64,000 bases of DNA from Bryoerythrophyllum caledonicum (taxonomy: Eukaryota > Streptophyta > Bryopsida > Pottiales > Pottiaceae), in contig OZ020524.1 in NCBI GenBank assembly GCA_963971425.1, forward strand, positions 16,495,845-16,559,844, read 5' to 3'. Below are positions 23,005-34,228 of this stretch, piece by piece (positions within the stretch are counted from its first letter, which is position 1; the number at the start of each line of letters is the position of its first letter). The notes under the pieces were generated by a model, which saw only the letters and a list, made by a program, of their open reading frames with translations, was not told the origin of the DNA and did not search any database. Position numbers and translations under genes: made by a program.

Positions 23005-23574
23005 GCGTTTTAGATGGCGTCAATGCTGCAACGTGCCGTGTTTTTTGAGACGTCTGATGTTTGTCGGACACCGGCCGCAATACCTAAAAACAATTTGACG
23101 TTGCATGAACGTGTTCCTGTTTAAGACGAAATGCGCAGATGTCACCGTGGACAGACACGTTTTGGAGGACACCAATAACAACGTGGTCACGTCTAAGTGC
23201 AATGTCATAGAAAACGTGGGAGGTCCACATCAGCCACTATATTCATTTTTACTCTGGGATGATTGCAGACCGCTGCCCGGAAGCGAAAAATTGAGCAAAA
23301 TGGGCAGCTCCTCTACATAGATAGGCAAAACTTGTTTCTATGAAACATTGGCTTTGCTTACATGGGATAAATTATTCTGATGGACTTACAAAAACACATA
23401 AAACTAAAAATTTATTAGTGACTCAACTTAAATGCACATGCTATATATATTTTGTATACATAATATTTTTAAGTTGATTAAATATGGGATTTTTTGCTCA
23501 TTAATTTAAATTGGATCACAGAACATGCTTGTTAATATAGCAATTGTAGTATTCATTCTTTAAATTCATTTTTT

Positions 23575-25080
23575 CAGAAGAATGAGTTCAAAAAATGGCT
23601 AATGTTTGAGTGGTCTTGGGTTGTTAAATAATTATGAAAGTGGAAAAAAAATGGGGAAGGTGTGAGTGGTTTTGGGGTGTTTCAAACTCTAAGAGTAAAT
23701 AACAAAAATTGGGATTATTTGCTCATTAATCTAAATAATGTCAGAGAGCATGCTTGTTAAGATAATAGTTCCAGAAATTCATTCTATAAGTTCATGAACT
23801 TAGTGGCAAATGTTTGAGTGGTTGTTAAAAAATTGCAAAATTGGAGAAAAAAATGAGGAAGATGAATGTGGTCTTTAAGTTTAGGAAAACTAGAAAGTGT
23901 GTTTTAAAAAAAAAATTAAAACCGTTGTGGATTAATTTGTCTTCGGCTTCTATGAAAATTGCAAGAGTGACTGAAATGAAAATGGATAATGAATAAGTGA
24001 TCTTTGATTAAGGAAAAACTTAGAAGACTCAATAAGAAACATGAGAAATTCTTGAATTGGTCTTCAAGTGTTTCTTATATCTTAAGATGGTGGAATCAAT
24101 TAAAATGTGTGAGTGTTTATTGGATGTTTATTAAATTGAAACCCATTGAAGAAATTATTGGGAAACGTTGAAGTTCATTTCATATGTTAGGAAACTTGGA
24201 AGCTTATCAAAAGTAAAATGGGAATGCATGAGTGCTCTTGGGTTGTTAGAGAAATTACAAAAGTGATTAGAAAAAAATTGGAAAATTAAACATGGTATTC
24301 GGTTTAGTCAATAGTAAAAATAGTGAATATAACAAATGTAAAATGGGTGAAGTGCTCTTGAAGGGTTTCAAAGATTTGAATATAGAAAATAAATTTGGAA
24401 ATGTGTAAGTGTTTCTGGGTCTTTTAAAATTGCCCAGGTCTTAAGAAAAAAAATGTAAAAGCTTGAAGTTGTCTTCGAGGGTTTTAGGACTGAATGTAAA
24501 AACAAGAAATGTTGAAGTAATCTTGGGGTGTTTTAAAACCTTGAAAAAAAATTGGAAATGGGGGAATTTCAACATCTTTGGTTGTTTTCAAGGTTGACAT
24601 CAATCAGTGCTATTCGGTTGCATCCGAACTAAAAGGACCAAATAAAGAACATGGTAAATGGTTATAGTAGTCTTTAGATGTTTTAGAAATCTTGAGATTG
24701 AATATAAAAAATTGGGAATTGTGTAAGTGCTTATCGGTTGTTTTGTAAGTGAAAAGACCGATTTTTTTTTGTAAAGCTTGAAGTGTTGTTCGGGTGTTTG
24801 GAAACTTAGAAGGTTTAGAACTACAAATTGCAAAATTTGGATTAAGTGGTCTATGGTTGTTATCAAAATTGCAAGACCGAATGACAAAAATTGGTAAATT
24901 GTAAAGTGGTTTACCGTTTATGCAAAAATTAAAACACCAAATAAAAAGAATGGGTTTAGGCATAAGTCTCAATATTATATAAATAAAAGGTAAAGTTTGT
25001 AAATGCTAATTGAGTGTTTTAAAATCGAAAACATTGAATACAAAAATTGGGCAAAGGTTGCAGGAAAAATGGGATGTTTA
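23575..25080. repeat. strongly diverged tandem array, unit of about 70-85 bp
   Basis: The phrases TGAGTGGTCTTGGGTTGTT, GTGGTTTTGGGGTGTTTC, AGTGCTCTTGGGTTGTT, AGTTGTCTTCGAGGGTTTT and AGTAATCTTGGGGTGTTTT return at roughly 70-90 base intervals, separated by GAAAAAAATTGG-type A-rich spacers. The array lies between the CACTA left end and the transposase, where such elements usually have non-coding subterminal DNA. No coding sense. Confidence 0.65.
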
Positions 25081-25785
25081 TAAAGTTCAAATAATACATG
25101 CAAAATTCTACATGAGTCTACTCAACGGATGCAACATATTCTGCACTTCCTTATGACATTGTTAATTTTCTTTGGCGTAGCCACTTCTTCATAATTTTCC
25201 TTTTCAGTACTAACATTTTAAAATGATAATGAATAGAGCTATGTATATTCTATAATTATAGATTAGATAAACCTAAAATAAATTCAATTCCCGGCCAAGG
25301 ATGAAACAACTTGAAGATACTAGATAACCACACATGTTGTAATAATGGCTTCCCTATATTGCAAAATACACCATAATTGATAATATTCAAATCATTCACT
25401 TACAACTTAAAGTTTGTCACTACAGTTAAAGTTACAATTGCCATCATTTAAGACTAGGCATCACTAAAGACATCATCTAATGAACATGGGCAAATCAAAT
25501 TCATGAATAGGCTACACTTATTTCTATGGAGATATTGGCTTTACATACATGGGATAAACAATTTAATGGACTTAAATTGCCATCATCTACGACTACACAT
25601 TTGTATAGACGTCACCAGATATGTGTTTGAAAACATCACCTATAAACACGCAGAAATGTTCATTGACGTTTCACATGACATTACAGTTCACATGACATTA
25701 CAGTTCACATTAGTGACTACTTCATCCTCTATGAAATTCCAGCTCATGTCCACGATGCACATATCTACTGCTCGGCTTCTGTTTC

Positions 25786-26842
25786 CTATTGCATAGGAGC
25801 CTCTTCTTCTAGTGGGATGTGTATACCACCATTTGCGATTGCCTCTCTCACTGGCTCCATCACCAACATTTGTGGTTGTAAACCAACAAAGTGCTCGTCA
25901 TTTTCCACATTAGTCACAGACGAGATGGGTTGGTTGATTTGAAGTTCACCACGTCTTCCCCTCACATCTCTCCGGCATACAATCTTCCATCCAGGCCGGT
26001 GTGGGTCGTCCGAAAAGAACACTTGCTGACAATGCAATGGAAATGCAAAGGAATTAGCATGAACGCAACCATTCATGTGGTTGAAATTCGCCATGGCAAA
26101 CCCATATTGATCCTTCTGCACATTTGAAAATCTAGTATTTTGGTTTGATTGCACCCAATCGCATACTAGTATAGTGGTGCAATGACTTTGGTAGTCGAGC
26201 TCCAGAATCTCTTCAATGTATCCAACATAGTCATCGGTTCTTTCTATAGGTTGGCCGTTACGAAGCCTCCATCGCAGTTGTCGAGTGAATGAGGCAACCA
26301 CACATGAATCCCGTGTGACAAGGCCTCCTTCTGCACTACGGACACAAAAATGCATGCCAAAAGCAAGCATTTGTCGATGTGATACAACATACCGCTCCGG
26401 AGGTTGCCCATACTGTATGACATCCTCAGGCACATGTTCACCGGCATCCCGAAGAGCACTCACACAAGCAGTCACCCACAATGCAAAAGTAGGAAAGTCA
26501 TAAAGATGAACAGGATATTGTACGGTAGTTGTCGGATGTTGATGGCAAAATTGTCTTCGGTATGCCTCCCTGTCTGTCCACCTCTGCCCCCTTGCTATGA
26601 CATATTCCCTGCAAAACAAATTCAAGAAGGTGTAATCATTAAACAATGTACAACTATTATCCAAACACATTGTCCTATATAGTGTATACTATGTCTACTA
26701 TGACATCCATTACAAACATAGTGCAGTCATAGACAATGTGCACATTGATAGATGGACAAACGTATTTGCAAGACAGATGTAGAGGGATATGTCAAATCAA
26801 ACATGAGAATGTAGGACATTCTAAGGTCAGGCACTCAGTGAT
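25786..26842 (-). CDS. CACTA transposase C-terminal part (DUF4216-like)
   Basis: A long open frame down to 25,786 (294 codons from 26,670). It is entered through an acceptor TTTTGCAG at about 26,611, probably joined to the upstream exon at a GTATCA donor near 26,842. It contains DDYVGYIEEILELDYQ, TTILVCDWVQ, YGFAMANFNHMNGC and CQQVFFSDDPHRPGWKIV, the pattern of the DUF4216 domain found at the end of TNP2-type transposases. Unlike the upstream part it is undamaged. Its role in transposition is not established. Confidence 0.7.
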
Positions 26843-29800
26843 ACCACTCCTCCAAGCATAGTGCATTGTCTAGTACAAATGCATGCGCATTGTTCCTAAA
26901 ATCATCCGGCATCTTTCGCTTCCGTTTTAAGTTTGAACAAAGAATCTCATATGTCATTGTAGGTTCTTCTGCCGAATCCCATATGCGATGTATTGTTCCT
27001 CTGTATTGCCGCATGTACTCAGTACAGAATCCAAGGGTATCATCCATTTGATATCCTTCGGCCATGCTACCTTCTGGATGTGACAATGTTCTGACATAAC
27101 CCTTAAGGGTTTTCATGTATCGTTCTATAGGATACATCCATCGGCAATGCACTAGACCGCATATGAACAATTGCTCCACCAAATGCACAGGCAAATGCGT
27201 CATGATGTTCAGAAATGTAGTTGAAAATTCCTTCTCCACCACGCATGTTGCCATGATGACATCGCGCATTATGTCATCCTGGTCCACCACCCGCACCTCC
27301 TTTGCACAAGGTCTATGGAATACTCTACTCATTTTGATGATAGCGATGCGGACATGTTCATCCAAAACATTTTGAACTGCCACTGGGAGAATCTGTTAAA
27401 CATGAGGCACCAAGGACCAAGCAATTATTTATATGGAAGGGGTGCACTGAAAAGGCCTCATGCATGAAAGGGAAGATCATACAAGGTTGATTTCAACCGT
27501 AAAGACAGACACGTACAAAAAATGGTCGAAAAGGATACATGTTGAATATAACATAAACATGAACATCGAATCTAATGTCTAGTGGGACCAGGTTCCTTAA
27601 TTCAGACATTAAAACTAACATGATTATACCAATTCCTTTGTGTAAGGTACTGCGATCACTATGTCAAAATCCGGTAAAAAATTGTTAGAAGTTTGTTACA
27701 ATGCGTGGATAGATCTTATAGTACCTGTTGCATGAGGACATGATAGTCATGTGTCTTCATATATTGCAGCTTCCCAGCTTCTAAGCGCTTGTGGATGCTG
27801 CCAACGTAATTTGAAGGGGTGCGGATATTTGAAATAATTTGGACGACCTCATTGCGTTCATGTGGCTTCAACACAAAAGGGGCATGTGGCATGTAGTACT
27901 CATCTTGGCGCCGTCTTGGAAGTTGAAGCCATATCTCTTCCCGAATGCCCAATTCTTCAGCGTCCACTCGACTTCTGGGAGTGTCCGTCATTCCCAACAA
28001 TGTCTTCAATATATTTTCACACAAATTTTTCTCACAGTGCATGGGATCCAAGGTATGTCTCTCCAACAAGTGCTACATAAGGACATGAACAAAAAATTTG
28101 GAAAAAGGTTAGAATCATAAGATTACACATGCAATCATTGTCATGAGAACATGCTTCCTTAGACAAAGGAATTGTACGCGTGCACTTTGACGTCGTGTAG
28201 GACGTCAGAGTATACGTAACATACATCAAACTTTACGTGTAATCTAATTATGCATGTTTACAAAGACGCAATCACAGGAGAATGTTATAAATGCATGGAG
28301 TACATGTTCTTACTTCCCAATATGGCAGCTCGTATAATGCAAGCAGCCGTTTCACTCCAGTTATGTGTACTGGATCATCTGGACCATTCTCCTTTCCACC
28401 TAAATCTAGGTATGATTGCCGCCACGCAGCATGACGAATGATATCTTTTCCAATCTGTATAGTAGGTCTATCACGGTTCTCCACTTTGCCATTGAATCTC
28501 AAGTTCCGGCAGTATGGGTGGTGCCTAGGCAAGTAACGATGTATACACCATTTTGGAGCCCCTTGTTCTTTTGTTCGGAAGAACATCGTCTGTCTTGGCC
28601 ATTCTCGCATCAATATTTGGTCCACATATAGGGCAATTCTTGTAATCCTTGCAACAAAGGCCTGAAATAAGACCATAACTTATAAGCTGGAAAATCTGAT
28701 ATGGTCTACATGAGTATGGCACGTAAGGTGAAACTGCGATTCTGTTCTGGTTCAGTGAAGTCATGTGCAAGAACACCATGCCACAACTCTTGGAGCTCCC
28801 TCAGCAACGGGCGCATAAAAACATCAAGACCGGTAGAAGTCGGTGACTGCTTCCCTGAAATCAGAATACTTAAAGACATGAAAAACTTTTTGTGACAAAC
28901 CATGGCTCAAGGTTGTATATCAAGATCAAGATTGGCCACGTCGATCAATTGGTGTTGTTTAACTTGAATGGGTTTACACCATCTAAAGCAAGAGCAAGCT
29001 TCATGTTACGAACTTCCAATCCAAAGTTGTTGAACATGACATCAGTATTAATGTGATTCCATGCTGGACTATCCACCACCGAACGCATGACACCGTCGTT
29101 GCTGACATGTTTGGTGTATCCTTTGAGCATGCTCGCTATCTCTGACGACCTCGACATTCGTTTGAACTTAGGAATCAAGGGAAAGTGCCGAATGACCTTT
29201 GAAGGGAGGTAGTTAGTGCCATTGATCCATCGAGAGGTGTTGCACTTGAGGCAAGAGTCCATGGCTTTGTATTCTTCTTCGTATAAAACACATCCATTCG
29301 GGCATGCGTGGATGTTGTTGTAGTTCAATCCCAATTTTCTAATGTTCTTGCGGGCTTATAATGGGTACGAGGCAATTTATTACCAGCTGGGAGTAAGTAA
29401 ACAGACAAAAATTGTAACAACTCGTTAGTGAATTTGTTGCTCACTTGGAATACCGTACACATGTTCATAATGATGATAGTCGCGGACACAATGGTAGTTT
29501 TTGAACCTGGATACACTGCAGTGGTGGCCTGTGTGTACAACTCTTCCAACCCGTCCATACTATCATTTGCACCATCATATGCATCGCCTACTTCATGTGA
29601 AGCGCGAGCCTCGTCATGCAATGCATCTTCTGTGTTTAAAGCCTCCATGACATGTCGATGCACTTCGTGGAACTCATCTAGTGGAGGCATTTGAGGGTCC
29701 CCAAGAGGTTCTCTACTTCTGATGTTTGGGTTGACGTCTGTAGGAACGTCAGAATTGTGGACGCCGTCATCCGAAACATCTCTTACGACAACGTCGTTGT

Positions 29801-30143
29801 CAAATGCTACGTCCTCAACCCAAATAGCAGTAGGTGGATAGCCTTCAAGGGGGTCCCCCCCTCTAAGTGATTTTAAAAAAAAATGAACTGGACCCACCGT
29901 TGTATGGTGCTCGTGTATGACTTGGATGGTTTTGCGACGGCCACCCTTGCAATCCCGGCATGGGCACCTGAAAGAACGCACATTCTTCTCTGTGGCCACT
30001 CGCAATTCTGTGTGCAAAATCAAGTCACCAAGAAGGATGTGCTGTAGGATTCGTCCATCACTTCCAATACGGACTGTACTACTCCGCCGTTGGGAATTTG
30101 GATTCATATGTGTTGCCATGGTTTTCTTCCACAAACTATACAA
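26835..30143 (-). pseudogene. TNP2-like transposase, degenerate
   Basis: Read leftward from 30,143: a Transpos_assoc-like zinc segment (RCPCRDCKGGRR); YPGSKTTI and FTNELLQFLSVYLLPAGNKL; HACPNGCVLYEEEY and CLKCNTSRW; PSTSTGLDVFMRPLLRELQE; CPICGPN; HRYLPRHHPYCRNLRFNGKVE; LDPMHCEKNLCENILKTLLG; and LFICGLVHCRWMYPIERYMK with LKGYVRTLSHPEGSMAEGY. This is the TNP2 transposase order. Breaks: a 1-base shift in an A-run near 29,333, an in-frame TGA near 28,950, a further frame change near 28,900, and more changes around 28,680 and between 28,270 and 28,070 (some may be introns). The protein cannot be made from this copy as it stands. Confidence 0.8.
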
Positions 30144-30320
30144 ACTTCTCTTTGGAGGACCTCATCACAAGGGTCTTTTGAATTCGTATGACATAACCAA
30201 TGTATTTACACGTGTTAGAAGTAGAAGTAAATGGGAAATTTAAAAATTAAGAAAGACATATGTCAAAGATATTGGAAACATAATCATGTTCTCTTTGACG
30301 TCTCATTGGACGTCTCGAGG

Positions 30321-31399
30321 AACATCATTCCGAACTTACCACGTTTTCCAGCAGTAGATATTCCCACGTGTGTCACACTTGTTGGAGAAGAGGTACCGTT
30401 GTAGTAGAAGCTGTCCATATGCATACAAGGAAATTTGTTAGTTGGTTCAATTTGATCACCCAAATGGCAGTGCTACGTAGAATATCAAAGCAGTCTAAGG
30501 TTTGTAGTACTAAAAATATAATTCAAATGCACGTGCTGAACTTAGACGACTCAGAGGCGGTAGAAACTCTTAGCAGTCTGATTTTTGTCTCCGCTCGTTT
30601 GAAGAGTGCGATGACAGCCACAACAAGAATTTCGGAGATGCTAGTCCCTCGGCGGAGCTCCTACATGCATGGAAGTTTTCCAAACGCAAACCCCTCGCAA
30701 CCTGCTATGATTGAGAGTGATGGAAGAAACCCTAATCTGGCGAAGCATGTAAATTTCTTGTCTTCATTCCAAGAAGTTTGGTTGCGTTGACAACAGCTTG
30801 CTACCTATGTATAAGTATTGTACGTCCAGTACAAGAAAACAGGGTGGTTAGCAACGCCTGCGGTGTTGCCAAATACACTAGAATTGAGGAATTCGAAATG
30901 CCAGAAACGTTGTTTAAAAGATGGTTGTGGTGTTGTTGTGGATGAATAACACCGGGGGTGGTGTTCTTTCAGGTCAGATGGGAACATCCATTCAATCCTT
31001 CCTTCCCAGCTCAATTGCTCCACAATGCCACTCAAACGTAGGCACTTCTAATGTGCACGGTGGTGCATCTGTTTTGGGACATTGCAGATGGCAATTCCAG
31101 ATGGCATTTTGAGAGGTGGCATTCTAGCTTGGCACTTATATTTGCGCATTGCCAGCGTGGCACACAGACGTCCACGTGCATTTTTTGTTTCAATTACACT
31201 TTGTTACAATTACTAGACAAAATTTACAATGTGATTTTCTACCCCTATTACAAGTTCAAATCTCTCGCATGTTCCCATGGTTGCAATTTATATTTGCAAT
31301 TCTTGAAATTTTGTACCAAGATGCAAGAAGACAAGAGGTACGTTGGAGTATAATTTTTATTCTCATCGGACGCATAAAAAAAGTTATGCCATCATAAAG
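30321..31399. other. repeat-rich spacer
   Basis: No gene supported. At 30,829 CAGTACAAGAAAACAGGG is followed by GTTAGCAACGCC, resembling the start of another CACTA-type element with one mismatch in CACTA. Nearby AACACCGGGGGTGGTGTT (30,948-30,965) forms a hairpin. The open frame 30,368-30,790 has no recognisable content. Confidence 0.4.
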
Positions 31400-31860
31400 G
31401 AAAATTTTTGAGTGAAGGCACGTCGGGCAACTCCAAAGACTTTTGCTAGGATAATCTAGTAAATTTGAGATTTTCAACACTAGCAAGTAATATTATTTCC
31501 TTTCATATTGTCAAAAAACATATCTTGTCTTTAGTGAAAAATTGCATTTTATGCCAAGTCAAAGATCTGCACACATTGCCACACATTGTCGGGCAAGGAA
31601 CCAAAAATACTTCTTCTTTTCCACATAAAACTTTGGGATCTTCATATTTTTCATTTTTCATTTTTTCTATTACAAGACTTGGTGTAAGCCTTCTTATTGA
31701 CCATTTGGATTATCATTCTAAAACATATTGTGTTTACAAAGAATTAAAACGTGAATTGACAATTTTCGAACCTCTAGTCCTTGCACAAGTTTTTTGAATA
31801 TGCTACACCCTTTTTCTACCTCTAAAAATTGGTGTACAAGGAGTTAACCCCTTAAGGCCC

Positions 31861-31885
31861 AAGAGTCCCCTCGGGGGACTCTAAG
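31861..31885. repeat. GAGTCCCC hairpin, copy 1
   Basis: AGAGTCCCCTCGGGGGACTCT, with an 8-9 bp G/C-rich stem and a 3-base loop, sits at a repeat-unit junction. A near copy is at 32,981. Confidence 0.75.
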
Positions 31886-32980
31886 AATTTGGGCAAGTTC
31901 CTATAGTGTCAACTTATAACGTTTCTTTTTGAAATTTTTATTGTAAATGGACATTACTAAAAGCTTTGTGTGCATACAATTTTTTCATAAATCTGACATT
32001 CAATGCAAAAGTTACTGGATTTTGAATTTTTAACGCAGAGAGCGAGCACGTCGTGCAACTCCAAAATTTTTTGCTAGAATACTCAATCAAATGTGAGAGT
32101 TTTAATAATGGCAAGTAATTTCATTTTCTTTCACGTTGTAAAAAAAATTCTTGTTTTTAGTGAAAATAGCACATTAACCTCAGTCAAACATTTTCATACA
32201 TTGTCACAAATTGTCAGGCAAGGTATTAAAAAAACTTCTTCTTTTCCACATAAAATTTAGAGATCTTTATATTTTATAATTTTTATTTTTTCCACTAAAA
32301 GATGTGTTGTAAACCTTTTTATCGACCCGTTGGATTTTCATTCTAAAACATATTAGTTCATTAAAAAAAATGCAAATTGGTGATTTTTGAACCTCCACTC
32401 CTTGCACAATTGTTTTGAATATGTTACACCCTTCTTCTACCTCAAAAAGTTGGTGTATAAGGAACTAACTTCATGCTTAACAAGATGGTAAAGCATCTAG
32501 ACCTTGTGTAGCAAACATTTTCAAACCAAGTGATGTCAAATTTTGTTGATCCACTCAACGCAGGGAAGAAAATGAACTATTTTTCTACTTTACACACTAT
32601 AATATTTTAATCTATGCGGTCGAATTTTATGAAATTTTGTGAGAACGTTACTTAGTGAGATTTCATTTAGATCCTAAGGTTAGATGTAGAAATAAAAGTC
32701 TTTATTTCCCTCTCTACTCATTGAACTTGAACGAGCAATTTTGAAGTGTTTTTGGTGTGAAAATGCCTTGGGCCTTTATGGGTTAATATCATGATGATAT
32801 AAAATTTAGACCTTGTATAGTGCAAAAAATTTACACCAAGTGAAGTCAAAGTCTGCTGATCCACTTAAAATAGGGATGAAAATAAACCATTTCTTCTACT
32901 TCAAACACTATAATCTTATAATCCATGCGGTCAAAGTTTATGAAATTTTTGTTTGTAAGTTACTTAACCCCTAAATTACC

Positions 32981-33003
32981 AAGAGTCCCCTTGGGGGACT
33001 TTT
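32981..33003. repeat. GAGTCCCC hairpin, copy 2
   Basis: AGAGTCCCCTTGGGGGACTTT keeps the stem, with a T:G/T loop and one end mismatch relative to the copy at 31,861. Confidence 0.7.
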
Positions 33004-34051
33004 GGTAGGTTTGGTCAGCTTCCTACTATGTCAATAATAACATTCTTTTTTGAAACATCTTTTTGTAGATGGACACTACTAAAATCTTTGTATAAATCCA
33101 ATTTTTCCTTGATCCAACATTAAATGAAAAAGTTCTAGGGTTTTGAAGTTCAAATGGGGAGAGCAGGTATGTCAGGCACGTCCAAAAACTTGTGCTAGGA
33201 CTCTCTATCAAATGTGAGATTTTAAATTCTAGTAAGTAATATTATCACCTTTGATGTTTTCAAAGAAAAATACTTGTCTTCAGTGAAATAGCATATTAAT
33301 CCAAGTCAAACATTTTCACACTTTATTGCACATTGTCGGGCATGGTACCCAAAAACTTCTTCCTTTCCACATAAAATTTAGAGATCTTCATACTTTCTAC
33401 TTTTTATTTTCCCCACGGCATTATTTGGTGTAAACCTTCGTATTGACCATATGGATTCTCATTCTAAAACATGAACTTATGTTTACAAAAAAATTAAATA
33501 GGAATTGACAATTTTTGAACCTCCACTCCTTGCACAATTTTTTTTGAATATGCTACACCCAATTTTTACCTCTAAATATTGGTGTACAAGGAACTAATAT
33601 CATGCTTAAGATGATGGTAATGAATTTAGACCTTGTGTAGTGCAAACATTTGACACCAAGTGAAGTCAAAGTCTAGTGCTTCACTAAACACGGGAAGAAA
33701 ATGAATCCTTTTCTCTACTTTTAAACACTATAATCTTTCAATCCGTGATGTCAAAGTTTATGAAATTTTGTGAGTGTGTCACTTAATAAGTCTTCATTGT
33801 AATCCTATGGTTTAAACTTGAAATAGAAGTTTTGGGTGTGAAATTGTCATGGTCATTTAGGAGGAAGGGTGCCGTGGCGGAGTGACGTTCTACGCGTAAG
33901 GAGGCACGCGGTACGCAGAGGTGTGGTAGCTTGGCGCGCGATATGCAGAGGTGCGGTAGACTAGCGCGCGGTACTCGTTTGTAAGAGATTTGGACTGGAC
34001 GTGGCTAGTGGCGGGAGAGCCGGAGTACTGGAGCGGTTGCGTTGCCATCTT

Positions 34052-34228
34052 CTAGAACTTGAACCGTTTCTTCACGCGGAGCACTCGTCGGAGCGTGCGC
34101 TCTGGGTCCACGTCGTCGGGATGGTCACGAGCTGGTTGTACTGGTCCAGGATCACGTCGCGCACTCCCTTCAAATCCTCCAGAGCCTTCCGCACCCTCTC
34201 CACGCACTTGTCGCAACACATTGGCACG
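34052..34228 (-). pseudogene. heavy-metal-associated (HMA) domain protein fragment
   Basis: After an acceptor CTCAG the minus strand reads VPMCCDKCVERVRKALEDLK, GVRDVILDQYNQLVT. After a one-base frame change it continues DVDPERTLRRVLRVKKRFKF-stop. This is the beta-alpha-beta-beta-alpha-beta plan of plant HMA (HIPP-type) proteins, with MCCDKC in place of the usual MxCxxC metal loop. The shift between LVT and DVDPE, and the lack of any upstream exon, mark it as a fragment. It is GC-rich in AT-rich surroundings. Confidence 0.65.

Larger units (their letters stand above)
22990..30320 (-). mobile_element. CACTA (En/Spm, TNP2-type) DNA transposon, decayed; right end not found
   Basis: The left end reads CACTATAAGAAAACC at 22,990, the terminal signature of plant CACTA elements. 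It is followed by subterminal GACGT words (for example GAGACGTCTGATG, TTTGACGTTG). The transposase is on the minus strand (25.8-30.1 kb). GACGTC words recur near 30,296-30,312 (TTTGACGTCTCATTGGACGT), suggesting the right subterminal zone lies there. No matching TTTTCTTATAGTG was found, so the right boundary given is only a minimum. Confidence 0.7.
31400..33850. repeat. three diverged tandem copies of a composite repeat of about 1.1 kb
   Basis: CGTCGGGCAACTCCAAAGAC-like starts occur near 31,420, 32,047 and 33,168. They are followed by shared blocks (ACTAGCAAGTAAT; CACATTGTCGGGCAAGG; CTTCTTCTTTTCCACATAAAA). A second shared block, ACCTTGTGTAGTGCAAAC then CCAAGTGAAGTCAAAG, appears near 32,498, 32,810 and 33,634. 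Copies differ in length and all are non-coding. Confidence 0.75.

Noticed and set aside
22990-23320. Short plus-strand ORF near the CACTA left end as a gene.
   Set aside because: It lies in the subterminal region with repeated GACGT words and has no domain.
30829-30850. CAGTACAAGAAAACAGGG as the missing right end of the CACTA element.
   Set aside because: It is in the same orientation as the left end, whereas a right terminus must read ...TAGTG on the plus strand. It could instead start another element.
31897-31908. TTCCTATAGTG as a CACTA right terminus.
   Set aside because: Only the last few bases fit; the expected TTTTCTTATAGTG is not matched and the site lies inside the tandem repeat.
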